Positions 32,993 to 40,975 are shown, counted from the first letter of the stretch. The stretch: 64,000 nt of DNA from Clostridiales bacterium (GCA_018729555.1 JAHHQG010000026.1:385329-449328); one strand, 5' to 3'. Notes: a model not told the origin generated them from the sequence alone. Numbers and translations are program-made.

Positions 32993-34357
32993 TTAAGCTT
33001 TCGGTCCTCGGGAGGCCAGCTCCTTCGTCTCCACCTCCGCCATCACCTCATCCAGAACCGTAAGGGCCTCATCCAGGTGCTCGATGGGCGTATTGAGGGG
33101 TGCCAGCACCCGGATGCACTGACCAAAGAGCCCCGAGCTCACGAAAAGCGCCCCCTTTTGCATGGCGGCCTTCAAGATGGCCGATACCGCATGGGGCGCC
33201 GGCTCTTTCGTCTCCCGATCCTTCACCAGCTCGATGGCCACCATGGCGCCGAGGCCCCTCACATCCCCGATGAGGGGATGGCGCTCCTGGAGCTCCCGGA
33301 AACGCTTCATGAGGAATTCGCCGCTTTCCTTGGCTTTTTCCAAAAGATTTTCCTCTTCAAAGACATCCAGGACGGCGAGGGCCGCCGCCGCCGCCACAGG
33401 GTTACCGACATAGGTGCCTCCGATGGCGTTCACCCCGGCGCTATCCATGATCTCCGCCTTTCCAAAGACGGCGGAGATGGGCATCCCGTCGGCGATGGAT
33501 TTGGCCATGGTGACCAGATCCGGGTCAAAGCCGGGATAGTGCTCGGAGGCGAACATCCTGGCGGTACGGCCAAAGCCGGTTTGCACCTCATCGGCGATGA
33601 TGAGGATGCCGTACTTTCGTGCCAGCTCCTGAAGCCCCTGGATGAAGGGCTGGGGAGCCACCACAAAGCCCCCTTCGCCTTGCACCAGCTCGATGACAAA
33701 AGCTGCCACCGTTTCGGGATCCACCGTGTGGCGGAACATCAGCTCGATGTGGTGGAGGGCCTTTTCCGACTCGATCTGGGGATCTCCTGAGGGGCTCCGG
33801 TAGAGATAGGGGTAGGGAGCCCGGTACACTTCGGGAACCAAGGGGTGGAACCCCTTCTTGTAGGGGTGGATGCGGCTGGTGAGGGTCATGGCCATCCAGG
33901 TGCGGCCGTGGAACGCCCGTTCAAAGGCGATGACCGCCGGCCTCTTGGTGTAGGCTTTGGCGATCTTTACAGCGTTTTCCACCGCTTCCGCTCCGGAGTT
34001 GAAAAAAGCGCCCTTCTTGGGGCCCGTTCCGGGAACAAGGGGAGCCAGCCGTTCGGCCAGCCTGATGAGGGAAGCATAGGGGATCACGGTGAAATCCGTA
34101 TGGAGAAAGCGGCTGGCATGTTCTTGAATGGCCTTGACCACCTTGGGGTGGGCGTGGCCCACGTTCAACACCCCGAGGCCTCCTGTGAGGTCGATCATGC
34201 GGTTCCCGTCGATATCCTCGATGACCGCCCCTTCGCCCCGCTGGATCAGGGTGGGCACGTGGGGCTCAAAGGCCCTGGCGATATACTTCTCCTTCTTCTC
34301 CAGCCACTCCCTGGCTTTGGGTCCCGGGAGGGCCGTCTTCATATGGATGACGCCCAT
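32993..34357 (-). CDS. gabT: 4-aminobutyrate-type class III aminotransferase
   Basis: PLP enzyme of 454 aa. FFNSGAEAVENAVKIAKAYT binds the cofactor phosphate, FERAFHGRTWMAMTLTS and ELVQGEGGFVVAP follow, IIADEVQTGFGRT holds the Asp that contacts PLP, and the Schiff-base Lys is in MAKSIADGMPISAV. GABA, or another omega-amino acid such as beta-alanine or an ornithine derivative, is the amino donor. ATG 34357 has GGGAGGAG six bases upstream. A frame extended to 34489 lacks a ribosome site and family similarity. Confidence 0.9.
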   Translation of the reverse strand: MGVIHMKTALPGPKAREWLEKKEKYIARAFEPHVPTLIQRGEGAVIEDIDGNRMIDLTGGLGVLNVGHAHPKVVKAIQEHASRFLHTDFTVIPYASLIRLAERLAPLVPGTGPKKGAFFNSGAEAVENAVKIAKAYTKRPAVIAFERAFHGRTWMAMTLTSRIHPYKKGFHPLVPEVYRAPYPYLYRSPSGDPQIESEKALHHIELMFRHTVDPETVAAFVIELVQGEGGFVVAPQPFIQGLQELARKYGILIIADEVQTGFGRTARMFASEHYPGFDPDLVTMAKSIADGMPISAVFGKAEIMDSAGVNAIGGTYVGNPVAAAAALAVLDVFEEENLLEKAKESGEFLMKRFRELQERHPLIGDVRGLGAMVAIELVKDRETKEPAPHAVSAILKAAMQKGALFVSSGLFGQCIRVLAPLNTPIEHLDEALTVLDEVMAEVETKELASRGPKA

Positions 34358-34451
34358 GATTTCTCCTCCCGTCCTGAGTGTAACGTATCCCTTCGCCCCT
34401 TGCCTTTTAAGGGCGATGGCCCTCAGAATACGTCGGGGAGTGGCTCTTTGG

Positions 34452-34736
34452 ATGAGCAAGCGATTTCGACAGACTTTTGAGGCCATCACGGCCCTCCGGA
34501 GGATCGGGGATCAGCTGATGCTCCTCCAGGACGAAGAGGCGGTGGTCACCCTTCCCCTGGGGGAACGGAGCCTCTTGTGGGTGGGAGGGATGGGGCCCAA
34601 AGCCCCTTCCGGAGCCAAAGAGCTCCTCTGGCGCATCAACCTCAGCCAGCCCTCGGCCGTGACCCTGGAGATGGACCGTGATAAAGTGGCCGTAGCAGTC
34701 CATGCGATGAGGCCGTGGCTGGCCGAAAGCAGCTAG
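34452..34736 (+). CDS. Small hypothetical protein
   Basis: 94 aa, no recognised domain. Two or three beta strands (MLLQDEEAVVTLPLGERSLL, SAVTLEMDRDKVAVAVHA) with a basic helix at the start. It is divergent from gabT and 16 bases ahead of the thioredoxin-fold gene, so it is probably cotranscribed with it. The ribosome site is weak (GGGGAG about 12 bases upstream). In-frame ATG 34416 and GTG 34440 are alternatives. Confidence 0.55.
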   Translation: MSKRFRQTFEAITALRRIGDQLMLLQDEEAVVTLPLGERSLLWVGGMGPKAPSGAKELLWRINLSQPSAVTLEMDRDKVAVAVHAMRPWLAESS

Positions 34737-34752
34737 CGAGGGAGATAAGGGT

Positions 34753-35193
34753 ATGGCCAAAACCGATCTTCTGCCCCGCCTCCGGCGAGACGAATTCGAA
34801 GGGAAAGTCCTCCAGCAGGAAGGCACCGTCTTCGTCCTCTTCGAGGATGGCAGCCCCGTGGCGGAAAAGCTGGCCCGGGTTCTGAAGGAGGCCCTGGATC
34901 GAGATCCCAAGCTGACGGGGTATATCGCCTCTGGGGAGGAGTTTTCCGATGTCCGGGAACAGTACGAAGCCTCCCGCCACATCGTCGATACCTACCACCT
35001 GGACCTCTTGCCCGTCATCGCCCTCTTTCGGAAAGGGAACCTCATCACTACCTTTGAGCCCTGGATCCACTACCACGATCAGAAATACTGGCTGCGGGAT
35101 CTGAACCGCCAGTTCCAGGTCTTTTTGCAAAAGATGGTCTACTACGATCCCACCAAAGTGCGGGAGCAGAAGAACCTGAAACTGGAGCTGTAA
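34753..35193 (+). CDS. Thioredoxin-fold protein without a CXXC site
   Basis: 146 aa. GTVFVLFEDGSPVAEKLARV (residues 24-43) has the strand-loop-helix of thioredoxin, but the CGPC site is replaced by DGSP. The cis-proline loop LLPVIALFRKGNLITTF (85-101) is well kept. The first half and the fold are clear by pattern; the tail (KYWLRDLNRQFQVFLQKMVY) is helical. It cannot do thiol redox chemistry. It may be a binding or chaperone-like relative. It lies 45 bases upstream of motA. Confidence 0.6.
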   Translation: MAKTDLLPRLRRDEFEGKVLQQEGTVFVLFEDGSPVAEKLARVLKEALDRDPKLTGYIASGEEFSDVREQYEASRHIVDTYHLDLLPVIALFRKGNLITTFEPWIHYHDQKYWLRDLNRQFQVFLQKMVYYDPTKVREQKNLKLEL

Positions 35194-35200
35194 GAAAGGG

Positions 35201-35231
35201 CCCCTTCCCCCGATAAGAAGGGGGAGGGGGG
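35201..35231 (+). promoter_or_regulatory. Hairpin covering the motA ribosome binding site
   Basis: CCCCTTCCCCC (35201-35211) can pair with GGGGGAGGGGG (35220-35230) through 11 bp with one G-U. The right arm is the Shine-Dalgarno sequence of the TTG start at 35239. There is no T-run, so a translation-control hairpin is more likely than a terminator. Confidence 0.5.
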
Positions 35232-35238
35232 CACATCT

Positions 35239-36030
35239 TTGGACATCTCTGTGGTTCTGGGCCTCGTCATCGCCCTTTTCGCCATCTTAGGGGCCAACTA
35301 CCTGGAGGGGGGAACGGTATCGTCCCTCCTCAATTTGCCTGCCTTTCTCATCGTGGTGGGGGGCACCGTGGGGGCCACCTTGGTGAGCCACAACCTGGAG
35401 GAGATCCTGGGCCTTCCCCGCCAGGTGGCCCGGGCCTTCAAGCGCACCCGCATCGATCTTCCCGCCGTGTCCCAGCGCCTGGTGGAGCTCTCCCAAAAGG
35501 CCCGCCGGGAAGGCCTTCTGGCTTTGGAGTCGGAGATCCGTCCCGATGATGACCCTTTCCTCGCCCGGGGACTCCAGCTGGTGGTGGACGGAGTGGATGA
35601 AACCATGGTGCGGAGCATTTTGGAGACGGAGCTCCTCTTGACGGAGCGGCGGGGCCATGGAGCGGCGGCCGTCTTTGAGACGGCGGGCGGATATGCCCCC
35701 ACCATGGGGATCATCGGGACCGTCATGGGGTTGGTCCACGTCTTGGGGAACATGGAGAGCGCCGAAGCCCTGGGGCCGGCCATCGCCGTGGCCTTCCTCG
35801 CCACCTTCTACGGCATCTTCACCGCCAACATCATCTGGCTGCCCCTCGCCTCCAAGTTGAAGGCCCGCACGGCGGAACTCATGGAACTGAGGGAGCTGGA
35901 ATTCGAGGGGATCATGGCCATCCAGCAAGGGGACAACCCCGCCATGGTGAGGGAGAAGCTGGATGTCTTCCTGGTCTCCCTGAGGAAAGAAAAAGAAAGG
36001 GAAGCGGGGAAGGGTCAGCATGTGGCGTAA
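35239..36030 (+). CDS. motA: Flagellar motor stator protein MotA
   Basis: 263 aa with four membrane helices, two at each end of a cytoplasmic loop. The second pair holds ETAGGYAPTMGIIGTVMGLV with the conserved Pro and AIAVAFLATFYGIFTANIIW. With MotB it forms the proton- or sodium-driven stator. The TTG start is inside a GC-rich leader hairpin. No other flagellar or chemotaxis gene is in the window, so the stator genes stand apart from the main flagellar cluster. Confidence 0.93.
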   Translation: MDISVVLGLVIALFAILGANYLEGGTVSSLLNLPAFLIVVGGTVGATLVSHNLEEILGLPRQVARAFKRTRIDLPAVSQRLVELSQKARREGLLALESEIRPDDDPFLARGLQLVVDGVDETMVRSILETELLLTERRGHGAAAVFETAGGYAPTMGIIGTVMGLVHVLGNMESAEALGPAIAVAFLATFYGIFTANIIWLPLASKLKARTAELMELRELEFEGIMAIQQGDNPAMVREKLDVFLVSLRKEKEREAGKGQHVA

Positions 36031-36796
36031 GGGAAGGGGTGGGGCCGGGGGAGGGGGAGGGAACGCCGGTCACCAGGGTGCCGGCATGATGCGCTGGCTC
36101 ATCACCTACGCCGACCTCATCACCCTCCTCGCCGTCTTTTTCATCGTCCTCTATTCCATGTCGGTGATGGATCAGCAAAAGTTCATCGCGTTAAGCGCCG
36201 CCTTGAGGGCCTCTCTTTACGGAGAAAACGCCGGCAACGCCATCATCCAGACCTCCCCCAGCCTCCAGGAGGTCCTCCCCGATAACCTCCCCGAGCAGCA
36301 AACCCTCCTGGAGGTAGGAAAGGAGCTGGCCCGGGCCGTTCAGGAGATGGGCCTCACCCACCACGTGTCCATCGCCGTGGAAGAGCGGGGGCTGGTGGTG
36401 AGCTTCCGCTCTGAGGCCGTCTTCTTTCCTTTGGGAAGGGCCGACCTGCAGCCGGCGCTGAAAGAGCTTTTGCTGAAGCTGGCCCCCATCCTGAAGCAGA
36501 TCCCCAACCCCATCGAGGTGGCGGGCTACACCGACGACCTCAAGATCCACACGGCGGAATTCCCCACCAACTGGGAGCTTTCCGCCCGGCGGGCCACCAA
36601 TGTCCTCCGCTTTCTCTCTGAAGAAGGGGGGATTCCCCCCCAGCGCCTCCACGCGGCGGCCTTTGGGGAGTACCATCCCCGCTATCCCAACGATACGGAG
36701 GAAGGGAGAGCCCGGAACCGGCGGGTCGACCTGGTGGTGCTGCGCCAGTTCCAGGAAAAAGAGGGTCCGGTGCAAGAGATCCTCTCCGAGCCTTAA
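36020..36796 (+). CDS. motB: Flagellar motor stator protein MotB
   Basis: 258 aa. A basic Gly-rich start is followed by a single membrane helix with the ion-binding Asp32 in LITYADLITLLAVFF. A periplasmic linker and an OmpA-like peptidoglycan-binding domain follow (VAGYTDDLKIH, NWELSARRATNVLRFL, RARNRRVDLVVL). It overlaps motA by 11 bases. The stop shares TTAA with the convergent SDR gene. Confidence 0.93.
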   Translation: MWRKGRGGAGGGGGNAGHQGAGMMRWLITYADLITLLAVFFIVLYSMSVMDQQKFIALSAALRASLYGENAGNAIIQTSPSLQEVLPDNLPEQQTLLEVGKELARAVQEMGLTHHVSIAVEERGLVVSFRSEAVFFPLGRADLQPALKELLLKLAPILKQIPNPIEVAGYTDDLKIHTAEFPTNWELSARRATNVLRFLSEEGGIPPQRLHAAAFGEYHPRYPNDTEEGRARNRRVDLVVLRQFQEKEGPVQEILSEP

Positions 36797-37416
36797 GCCC
36801 CGTCGAGAGGCAGAAGGGCTCCCTGGACGATGGCCGCCTCCGGGCTCAAAAGCCAGTGGATCACCTCCGCCACCTGCCGCGGGTGAACCCAGCGGCGGGA
36901 AGGTTCCATGGCTTTTCGGTTGGCGGGGGTATCGATGGTCGCCGGGGCGAGGACGTTGACGGTGATCCCCTTTCCCCGCACTTCCTCCGCCAGATGCTGG
37001 GCGAAAGACCAGAGGGCAGCCTTGGCCGTCTGGTAGGCGATGGCGCCGCCTTTGGGCCGGAGGGCCGCCTGCGCCGCCACCAGGATGATGCGACCCTTCC
37101 TTTCGCGGAGGAAGTAGGGAAGGACCGCCTTCGAGGCCACAAAGGCCGTCGTCAGGTTCACGGCCACCATGGTCTCCCAGAGGTCGGGGGAGGTCTCATC
37201 CAGGGAACCCGACCGATATCCCCCGATGAGGTGGACCAGGCCGAAGGGAGGTCCGTAGGCGGCGGCCACCTCCTTGAGCCACCCTTCCACCGCCGAGAGG
37301 TCCCGGAAATCGGCGTCCTCCCGCGTGGCGGGGATGACGGTCCAACCCTTTTCCCTTAAGGTTTCCACTACCTGGGGGCCTGTGCCCCCCGATGCGCCTG
37401 TGACGATGACGTTCAT
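36793..37416 (-). CDS. Short-chain dehydrogenase/reductase lacking the catalytic Ser
   Basis: 207-aa Rossmann protein. NVIVTGASGGTG binds NAD(P), NLTTAFVASKAVLPYF carries the conserved Asn, and Tyr128/Lys132 lie in AYQTAKAALW. The serine expected about 13 residues before the Tyr is replaced: ILVAAQAALRPKGG has Ala at 114-115 and 117. It is also shorter than typical SDRs. It may be inactive or use another residue. The substrate is unknown. Confidence 0.82.
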   Translation of the reverse strand: MNVIVTGASGGTGPQVVETLREKGWTVIPATREDADFRDLSAVEGWLKEVAAAYGPPFGLVHLIGGYRSGSLDETSPDLWETMVAVNLTTAFVASKAVLPYFLRERKGRIILVAAQAALRPKGGAIAYQTAKAALWSFAQHLAEEVRGKGITVNVLAPATIDTPANRKAMEPSRRWVHPRQVAEVIHWLLSPEAAIVQGALLPLDGA

Positions 37417-37489
37417 GATCGCCCCCCATGGTGGATCATATCCCGGGGACCGGCCTCATAGGGTTACCGACGAAGGGAGGGCGGTCGGG

Positions 37490-37921
37490 ATGCGTAGGCC
37501 CCAAAGGAAAGCCATCGGGTTCCTCGTGGCCGTGCTGGTGTTGGTTCCCTTCCTCTCCGCCTGCGGCAGCCTCTTCAGCACCGCCGATCAGGGGGTGACC
37601 CTGGATATCCTGGCCCAGCGGATCGATCAGCTGGAGGCGGAAGTGAGCCAGCTGGAGGCCCAGGTGACGGCTCTGATGGCGCAGGCGCGGGCGGATGAAC
37701 GGCCGGTCCAGGCGGGGGGCGGCACCTTGGCCGTGGTGACGGCCGACGTTCTAAACGTGCGGCAGGCCCCGTCGGCCGACAGCGAGCGGGTGGGCGTCCT
37801 CATGCGGGGGGCTCGGGTCCAGGTGGAAAAAGTGGAAGGGGACTGGACCCAGATCAACTTCAACAACACGCTCCGCGGCTGGGTGGCGTCCCAGTACCTG
37901 TCGGCCGATACCGGGCGCTGA
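37490..37921 (+). CDS. Lipoprotein with coiled coil and SH3b domain
   Basis: 143 aa. Signal peptide with lipobox LSAC (Cys about 25), a short coiled coil (RIDQLEAEVSQLEAQVTALM), a linker, then a bacterial SH3 domain (residues 80-139: VTADVLNVRQAPSADSERVG, WTQINFNNTLRGWVASQYL). Such proteins bind cell-wall peptides or are envelope sensors. ATG 37490 has GGGAGG about nine bases upstream. A strong terminator follows. Confidence 0.82.
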   Translation: MRRPQRKAIGFLVAVLVLVPFLSACGSLFSTADQGVTLDILAQRIDQLEAEVSQLEAQVTALMAQARADERPVQAGGGTLAVVTADVLNVRQAPSADSERVGVLMRGARVQVEKVEGDWTQINFNNTLRGWVASQYLSADTGR

Positions 37922-37949
37922 CGGTCTTAAAAGGGGGCCCCTTTTGATT

Positions 37950-37986
37950 TTCGCCCTCAGGGTGTTGCCCTGCGGGCGAACTTTTT
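37950..37986 (+). terminator. Terminator of the SH3 lipoprotein gene
   Basis: TTCGCCC-T-CAGGG and CCCTG-C-GGGCGAA form a 12-bp stem with one mismatch and the loop TGTTG. CTTTTT follows. A second small dyad (AAAAGGGG-CCCCTTTT) lies just upstream. Confidence 0.85.
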
Positions 37987-38007
37987 GTATGGTGTCTCTT
38001 GCTGATA

Positions 38008-38036
38008 TTGACGCCTGCCGCTCACCCGCGTAGAAT
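38008..38036 (+). promoter_or_regulatory. Sigma-A promoter of speH
   Basis: TTGACG (38008-38013), a 17-base spacer and TAGAAT (38031-38036). Transcription would start near 38043, leaving about 157 bases of untranslated leader before speH. Confidence 0.75.
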
Positions 38037-38042
38037 GGCGTC

Positions 38043-38199
38043 GATTCATACAATCAGGGTCCTGGTTTTCGCTGTAAGGGTTGGGGCAACGGTCGGTCCG
38101 GCCGGCCATTGAGCCCGACTTCTCCCCCGGGGCGAAAACAAAGGCCCCGTCCGGTCTGAAAGGGCCGGAAAGCAAAACCTTACAAGGGGGGGTTTTTTT
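38043..38199 (+). promoter_or_regulatory. Long structured speH leader ending in G7T7
   Basis: Untranslated leader inferred from the promoter. It holds several GC-rich dyads (GGGGCGAAAACAAAGGCCCC, then CCGG with GGGCCGG). Just before the start come AAAACCTTACAA, seven G and seven T. AAAACC (38174-38179) can pair with GGTTTT (38191-38196), closing a loop that contains the G-rich ribosome site. No known riboswitch class was recognised. Confidence 0.45.
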
Positions 38200-38610
38200 A
38201 TGGCCACCGTGTTCAGCAGCCACGAGACCACCGGGCGCCACATCCTGCTGGATGTGTGGGGCGTCGATTTCCAGACTCTCAACGATCTCACTCGGGTGCG
38301 CCAATGGATGGTGGAGGCGGCCCAGGCGAGCGGTGCGACCATCGTGGACGCGGCGTTCCATCGGTTCCCGGAGCAGGGTTTCAGCGGAGTGCTGGTGTTG
38401 GCGGAATCCCACATCTCCGTCCACACCTTCCCGGAGCATGGATACGCTTCCTTCGATATCTACACCTGCGGGGACACCCTCGACCCATCCGTGGCCTGCG
38501 CCTATCTCGTGGAGAAGCTGGGTACCACCCGGTACTTCACCCGCCACTTCGTGCGGGGCATGGCCCAGGGGATCGAAGAACGAACGCCCACGGTGGCCAT
38601 GGGATCCTGA
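38200..38610 (+). CDS. speH: S-adenosylmethionine decarboxylase
   Basis: Prokaryotic AdoMetDC of 136 aa that makes the aminopropyl donor for spermidine. It self-cleaves at Glu69-Ser70 in LAESHIS to form the pyruvoyl group. His75 (HTFPE) and Cys90 (YTCG) are the conserved processing residues. The 136 aa length fits the SpeH subgroup. No speE or speA homologue is adjacent. Its long leader suggests feedback control. Confidence 0.96.
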   Translation: MATVFSSHETTGRHILLDVWGVDFQTLNDLTRVRQWMVEAAQASGATIVDAAFHRFPEQGFSGVLVLAESHISVHTFPEHGYASFDIYTCGDTLDPSVACAYLVEKLGTTRYFTRHFVRGMAQGIEERTPTVAMGS

Positions 38611-38626
38611 GCCGCTCCCGGCCCCG

Positions 38627-38663
38627 ACGGGCGGCAGGGGCGACCCTGCCGCCCGTTTCGTTT
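38627..38663 (+). terminator. Terminator of speH
   Basis: ACGGGCGGCAGGG and CCCTGCCGCCCGT make a 13-bp perfect stem with the loop GCGA. TTTCGTTTCT follows. It begins 17 bases after the speH stop. Confidence 0.85.
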
Positions 38664-38721
38664 CTCGTTGTCCTCAAGGGGCGGGTATGGGAGTATAGTG
38701 GGCAAGGGGAGGCAAGCGTCG

Positions 38722-38985
38722 ATGCCGCCGTCCTTTGCCGAAGAAGGGGACGAAACCCGCGTCATCCGATCCCCCGACGGGCGGGAGATCCAGGTGCGGG
38801 CCCTTTTGCAGGAGATCTACGAGGCCTTGGCGGAGAAGGGCTACGATCCCATCCGCCAGCTGGCGTCGTACCTCACCACGGGTGAACCGGCATACATCAC
38901 GGCCCACAAGGGAGCCCGGGTGAAGGCGGCCCGCCTGGACCGGAACGCCGTCTTGGAGGAGCTCCTGCGTCACTACCTTACATGA
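38722..38985 (+). CDS. ireB: IreB family regulatory phosphoprotein
   Basis: 87 aa. VRALLQEIYEALAEKGYDPI, RQLASYLTTGEPAYITAHKG and LEELLRHYL match the IreB (formerly DUF965/YrzL) family, a substrate of the IreK-type Ser/Thr kinase that affects cephalosporin tolerance in enterococci. ATG 38722 is preferred because GGGGAGG precedes it. An upstream in-frame ATG at 38668 lies before a possible -10 (TATAGT, 38694). In most Bacillota this gene sits with alaS and ruvX, which are not here. Confidence 0.85.
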   Translation: MPPSFAEEGDETRVIRSPDGREIQVRALLQEIYEALAEKGYDPIRQLASYLTTGEPAYITAHKGARVKAARLDRNAVLEELLRHYLT

Positions 38986-39043
38986 ACTCCCGCGCCCCGC
39001 GGCCATACTAGGTGGCGACACCCTGTGGAAATGGGGAGATGCC

Positions 39044-39592
39044 ATGAGAGCCACCGGAATCGTGCGCCGCATCGACGAGCTGGGGCGTATCGTGATTCCC
39101 ATTGAGATTCGCCGGGATATGAACATCCGGGACGGGGACCCCCTGGAGATCTACGTGGCCCCCAACGGCGAGGTCATCCTGAAAAAATACTCGGCCATCG
39201 CCGACATGAAAGACTTTGTCCAGGGGATGGCCCAATCCCTTTACGAAACCACTGGCCACCTGGCCCTCATCACCGACCGGGACCAGGTGGTGGCCGTGGC
39301 TGGCGGGAAAGAAAGCCTGGAAGGAAAGCCCGTGGGGGAGGTGGTCCTCCGGGCCATGGAGAACCGGGAAACCCTCTTTTTCACCCCTCGGGACCATCAC
39401 GAGGGGTCCCTCCTGGGGGAGCAGCCCACCTGCCCCTTCCAGAGCGAGGTCATCGTGCCCATCGTCATCGGGGGCGACCCTGTGGGGACGGTGATCCTGG
39501 CTTCGGACGACCCCGAGAAGGACGTATCCCAGCTGGAAGTAAAGCTGGCCCAGACGGCGGCAGGTTTCATGGCCCGCCATCTGGAGGAGTGA
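39044..39592 (+). CDS. spoVT: Stage V sporulation protein T (AbrB/GAF regulator)
   Basis: 182 aa. The N-terminal AbrB swapped-hairpin DNA-binding domain (ATGIVRRIDELGRIVIPIEI, then GDPLEIYV and VILKKYS) is followed by a GAF-like C-terminal domain. It is nearly collinear with B. subtilis SpoVT (178 aa). It regulates sigma-G-dependent forespore genes, and its presence is the best evidence that the organism forms endospores. Its 3' end overlaps the convergent gene by 26 bases. Confidence 0.94.
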   Translation: MRATGIVRRIDELGRIVIPIEIRRDMNIRDGDPLEIYVAPNGEVILKKYSAIADMKDFVQGMAQSLYETTGHLALITDRDQVVAVAGGKESLEGKPVGEVVLRAMENRETLFFTPRDHHEGSLLGEQPTCPFQSEVIVPIVIGGDPVGTVILASDDPEKDVSQLEVKLAQTAAGFMARHLEE

Positions 39593-40040
39593 GGCGTCTC
39601 AGCCATCCCTCCACCCCCCGACGCTTGAGATGGGCCAGGCGCCAGGCAGGAGGCGACGCGGGAATCCGGGTCGCCTCCTCCACTTGGTGGAGGAACGCCA
39701 TGAGGTGGCGGGGCCGCAGGGGATGGCCCAGGGGCGTGACGAAGAGGTGGGTGGCCCTCCTGGGCCGTTCCCTTTCCATGTAACGGGCGAGGGCCTCCGC
39801 CAGCTCCGGGGAAAACTCCGCCTCCGCCTCTTGCCACGGAGGGACCGGCAGGGGCCAGCGCAGGCGGCGGGCCTTCAGGTCCACGTGGTCGGGCAAAAGG
39901 GCGATGACCTGGGGGATGGGGGGTGCCCACTCCCAGAAGAGGTGGAAGAGGGCCCGGTCCCGGAGGGGGGACGGGCTCATCCAAAAGGAGCCCAGGGCCC
40001 GCTCCCGGGATTTAGGGGTAAACAGCCCTTCCTCGGCCAT
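39567..40040 (-). CDS. Tyrosine-recombinase-like protein, probably degenerate
   Basis: 157 aa, well supported start (GGGAGG seven bases before ATG 40040). RDRALFHLFWEWAPPIPQVI, ALLPDHVDLKARRL and RATHLFVTPLGHPLRP follow the order of a tyrosine recombinase catalytic domain. The Arg of the TGxRxSE box is replaced (APPIPQ), and no clear HxxR or Tyr nucleophile is seen; LAHLKRRGVEGWLRRL stands where those should be. It may be a domesticated or decayed recombinase. Family call is tentative. Confidence 0.45.
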   Translation of the reverse strand: MAEEGLFTPKSRERALGSFWMSPSPLRDRALFHLFWEWAPPIPQVIALLPDHVDLKARRLRWPLPVPPWQEAEAEFSPELAEALARYMERERPRRATHLFVTPLGHPLRPRHLMAFLHQVEEATRIPASPPAWRLAHLKRRGVEGWLRRLTPPDGGP

Positions 40041-40125
40041 GTCCTTTCCTCCCGGCCTTTAGTCTTGGGGCGAAGGCAAGGGGCCATGCCCGAGAAAGAG
40101 TCCCGCCAATCCCGCGTAATGGCAT

Positions 40126-40863
40126 CTACTTGGGGATGGAAAGGACCCGGGGCGAAGGGGTCCTCTGGCCCTCCTTCGCCTTTTCCTGGATGAAGAGATG
40201 GCCCTGGCCGTCCCACAGGCCCAAAAGAACCTCCTTTTCGCTGCGGACCCCGTGCTCCTCCAGAACCCGCCGCAGATCCTCCGGGGTCCACCCGTGCTTT
40301 TGGAGGCTGGAGTGGACCACCTCCCCATCCATGATGACGGGCTCGGGGAGGGGTTCCTCCGGCGGGGCCAGCTCTAGGTCGCGGGTGAGGACCGGGCGGG
40401 CCATGGATTTGGGGATGACGCTAAGGCGCCCCGAAGGCTCCAGCACGGCATATTCCACATCCTCCACCCGGGAGATGTTCTGCAGCCTTAGGTGGGAGAG
40501 AAGCTCATCCAGGTTCATCCGCTGGCGGCGGAGCTCATCCATCTGGACGATGCCCTGGCGGATGACGACGCTGGGCACGCCTCCGAGAAACCTCCGGAGG
40601 GTCCGGGATTTCAGCATGGCCCAGCTCAAAAGGATCTGGACGGCGGCCAAGGTCGCCACCGGTACCAGACCTGCCAGGATCGGTATCTTTTCGTCCTCGA
40701 TGGTGATGACGGCGGCATCGGCCACCATGAGGAAGACGACCAGGTCCATGGGGGTGAGGGACGACACCTCCCGCTTCCCCATGAGCCGCACCAGGATCAA
40801 AAGGACGGCGAAGAAGAGAAGGGACCGTCCGAACATGATGAGGGAAAGCTTCCCTGTCGACAA
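40126..40863 (-). CDS. YetF/DUF421 membrane protein
   Basis: 245 aa. Three N-terminal membrane helices (LLFFAVLLILVRLMGKREVS, MDLVVFLMVADAAVI and the VPVATLAAVQILLSW helix) are followed by a cytoplasmic YetF domain with VIRQGIVQMDELRRQRMNLD and EDVEYAVLEPSGRLSVI. RLMGKRE and LTPMDLVV are family marks. Spore-germination or envelope roles have been proposed for relatives. TTG 40863 has GGGGAGG eight bases upstream; ATG 40836 is the alternative. Confidence 0.87.
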   Translation of the reverse strand: MSTGKLSLIMFGRSLLFFAVLLILVRLMGKREVSSLTPMDLVVFLMVADAAVITIEDEKIPILAGLVPVATLAAVQILLSWAMLKSRTLRRFLGGVPSVVIRQGIVQMDELRRQRMNLDELLSHLRLQNISRVEDVEYAVLEPSGRLSVIPKSMARPVLTRDLELAPPEEPLPEPVIMDGEVVHSSLQKHGWTPEDLRRVLEEHGVRSEKEVLLGLWDGQGHLFIQEKAKEGQRTPSPRVLSIPK

Positions 40864-40975
40864 GGCGTGAACCTCCCCTTTCAGTCTGCGCCGTCGGCAC
40901 GGTTCTCTTCGGAATGGAAGGGATTGCCACTCCCCTCCCGAATCCCTATGGAAAGACATGGCAGGAGGCGATGAG

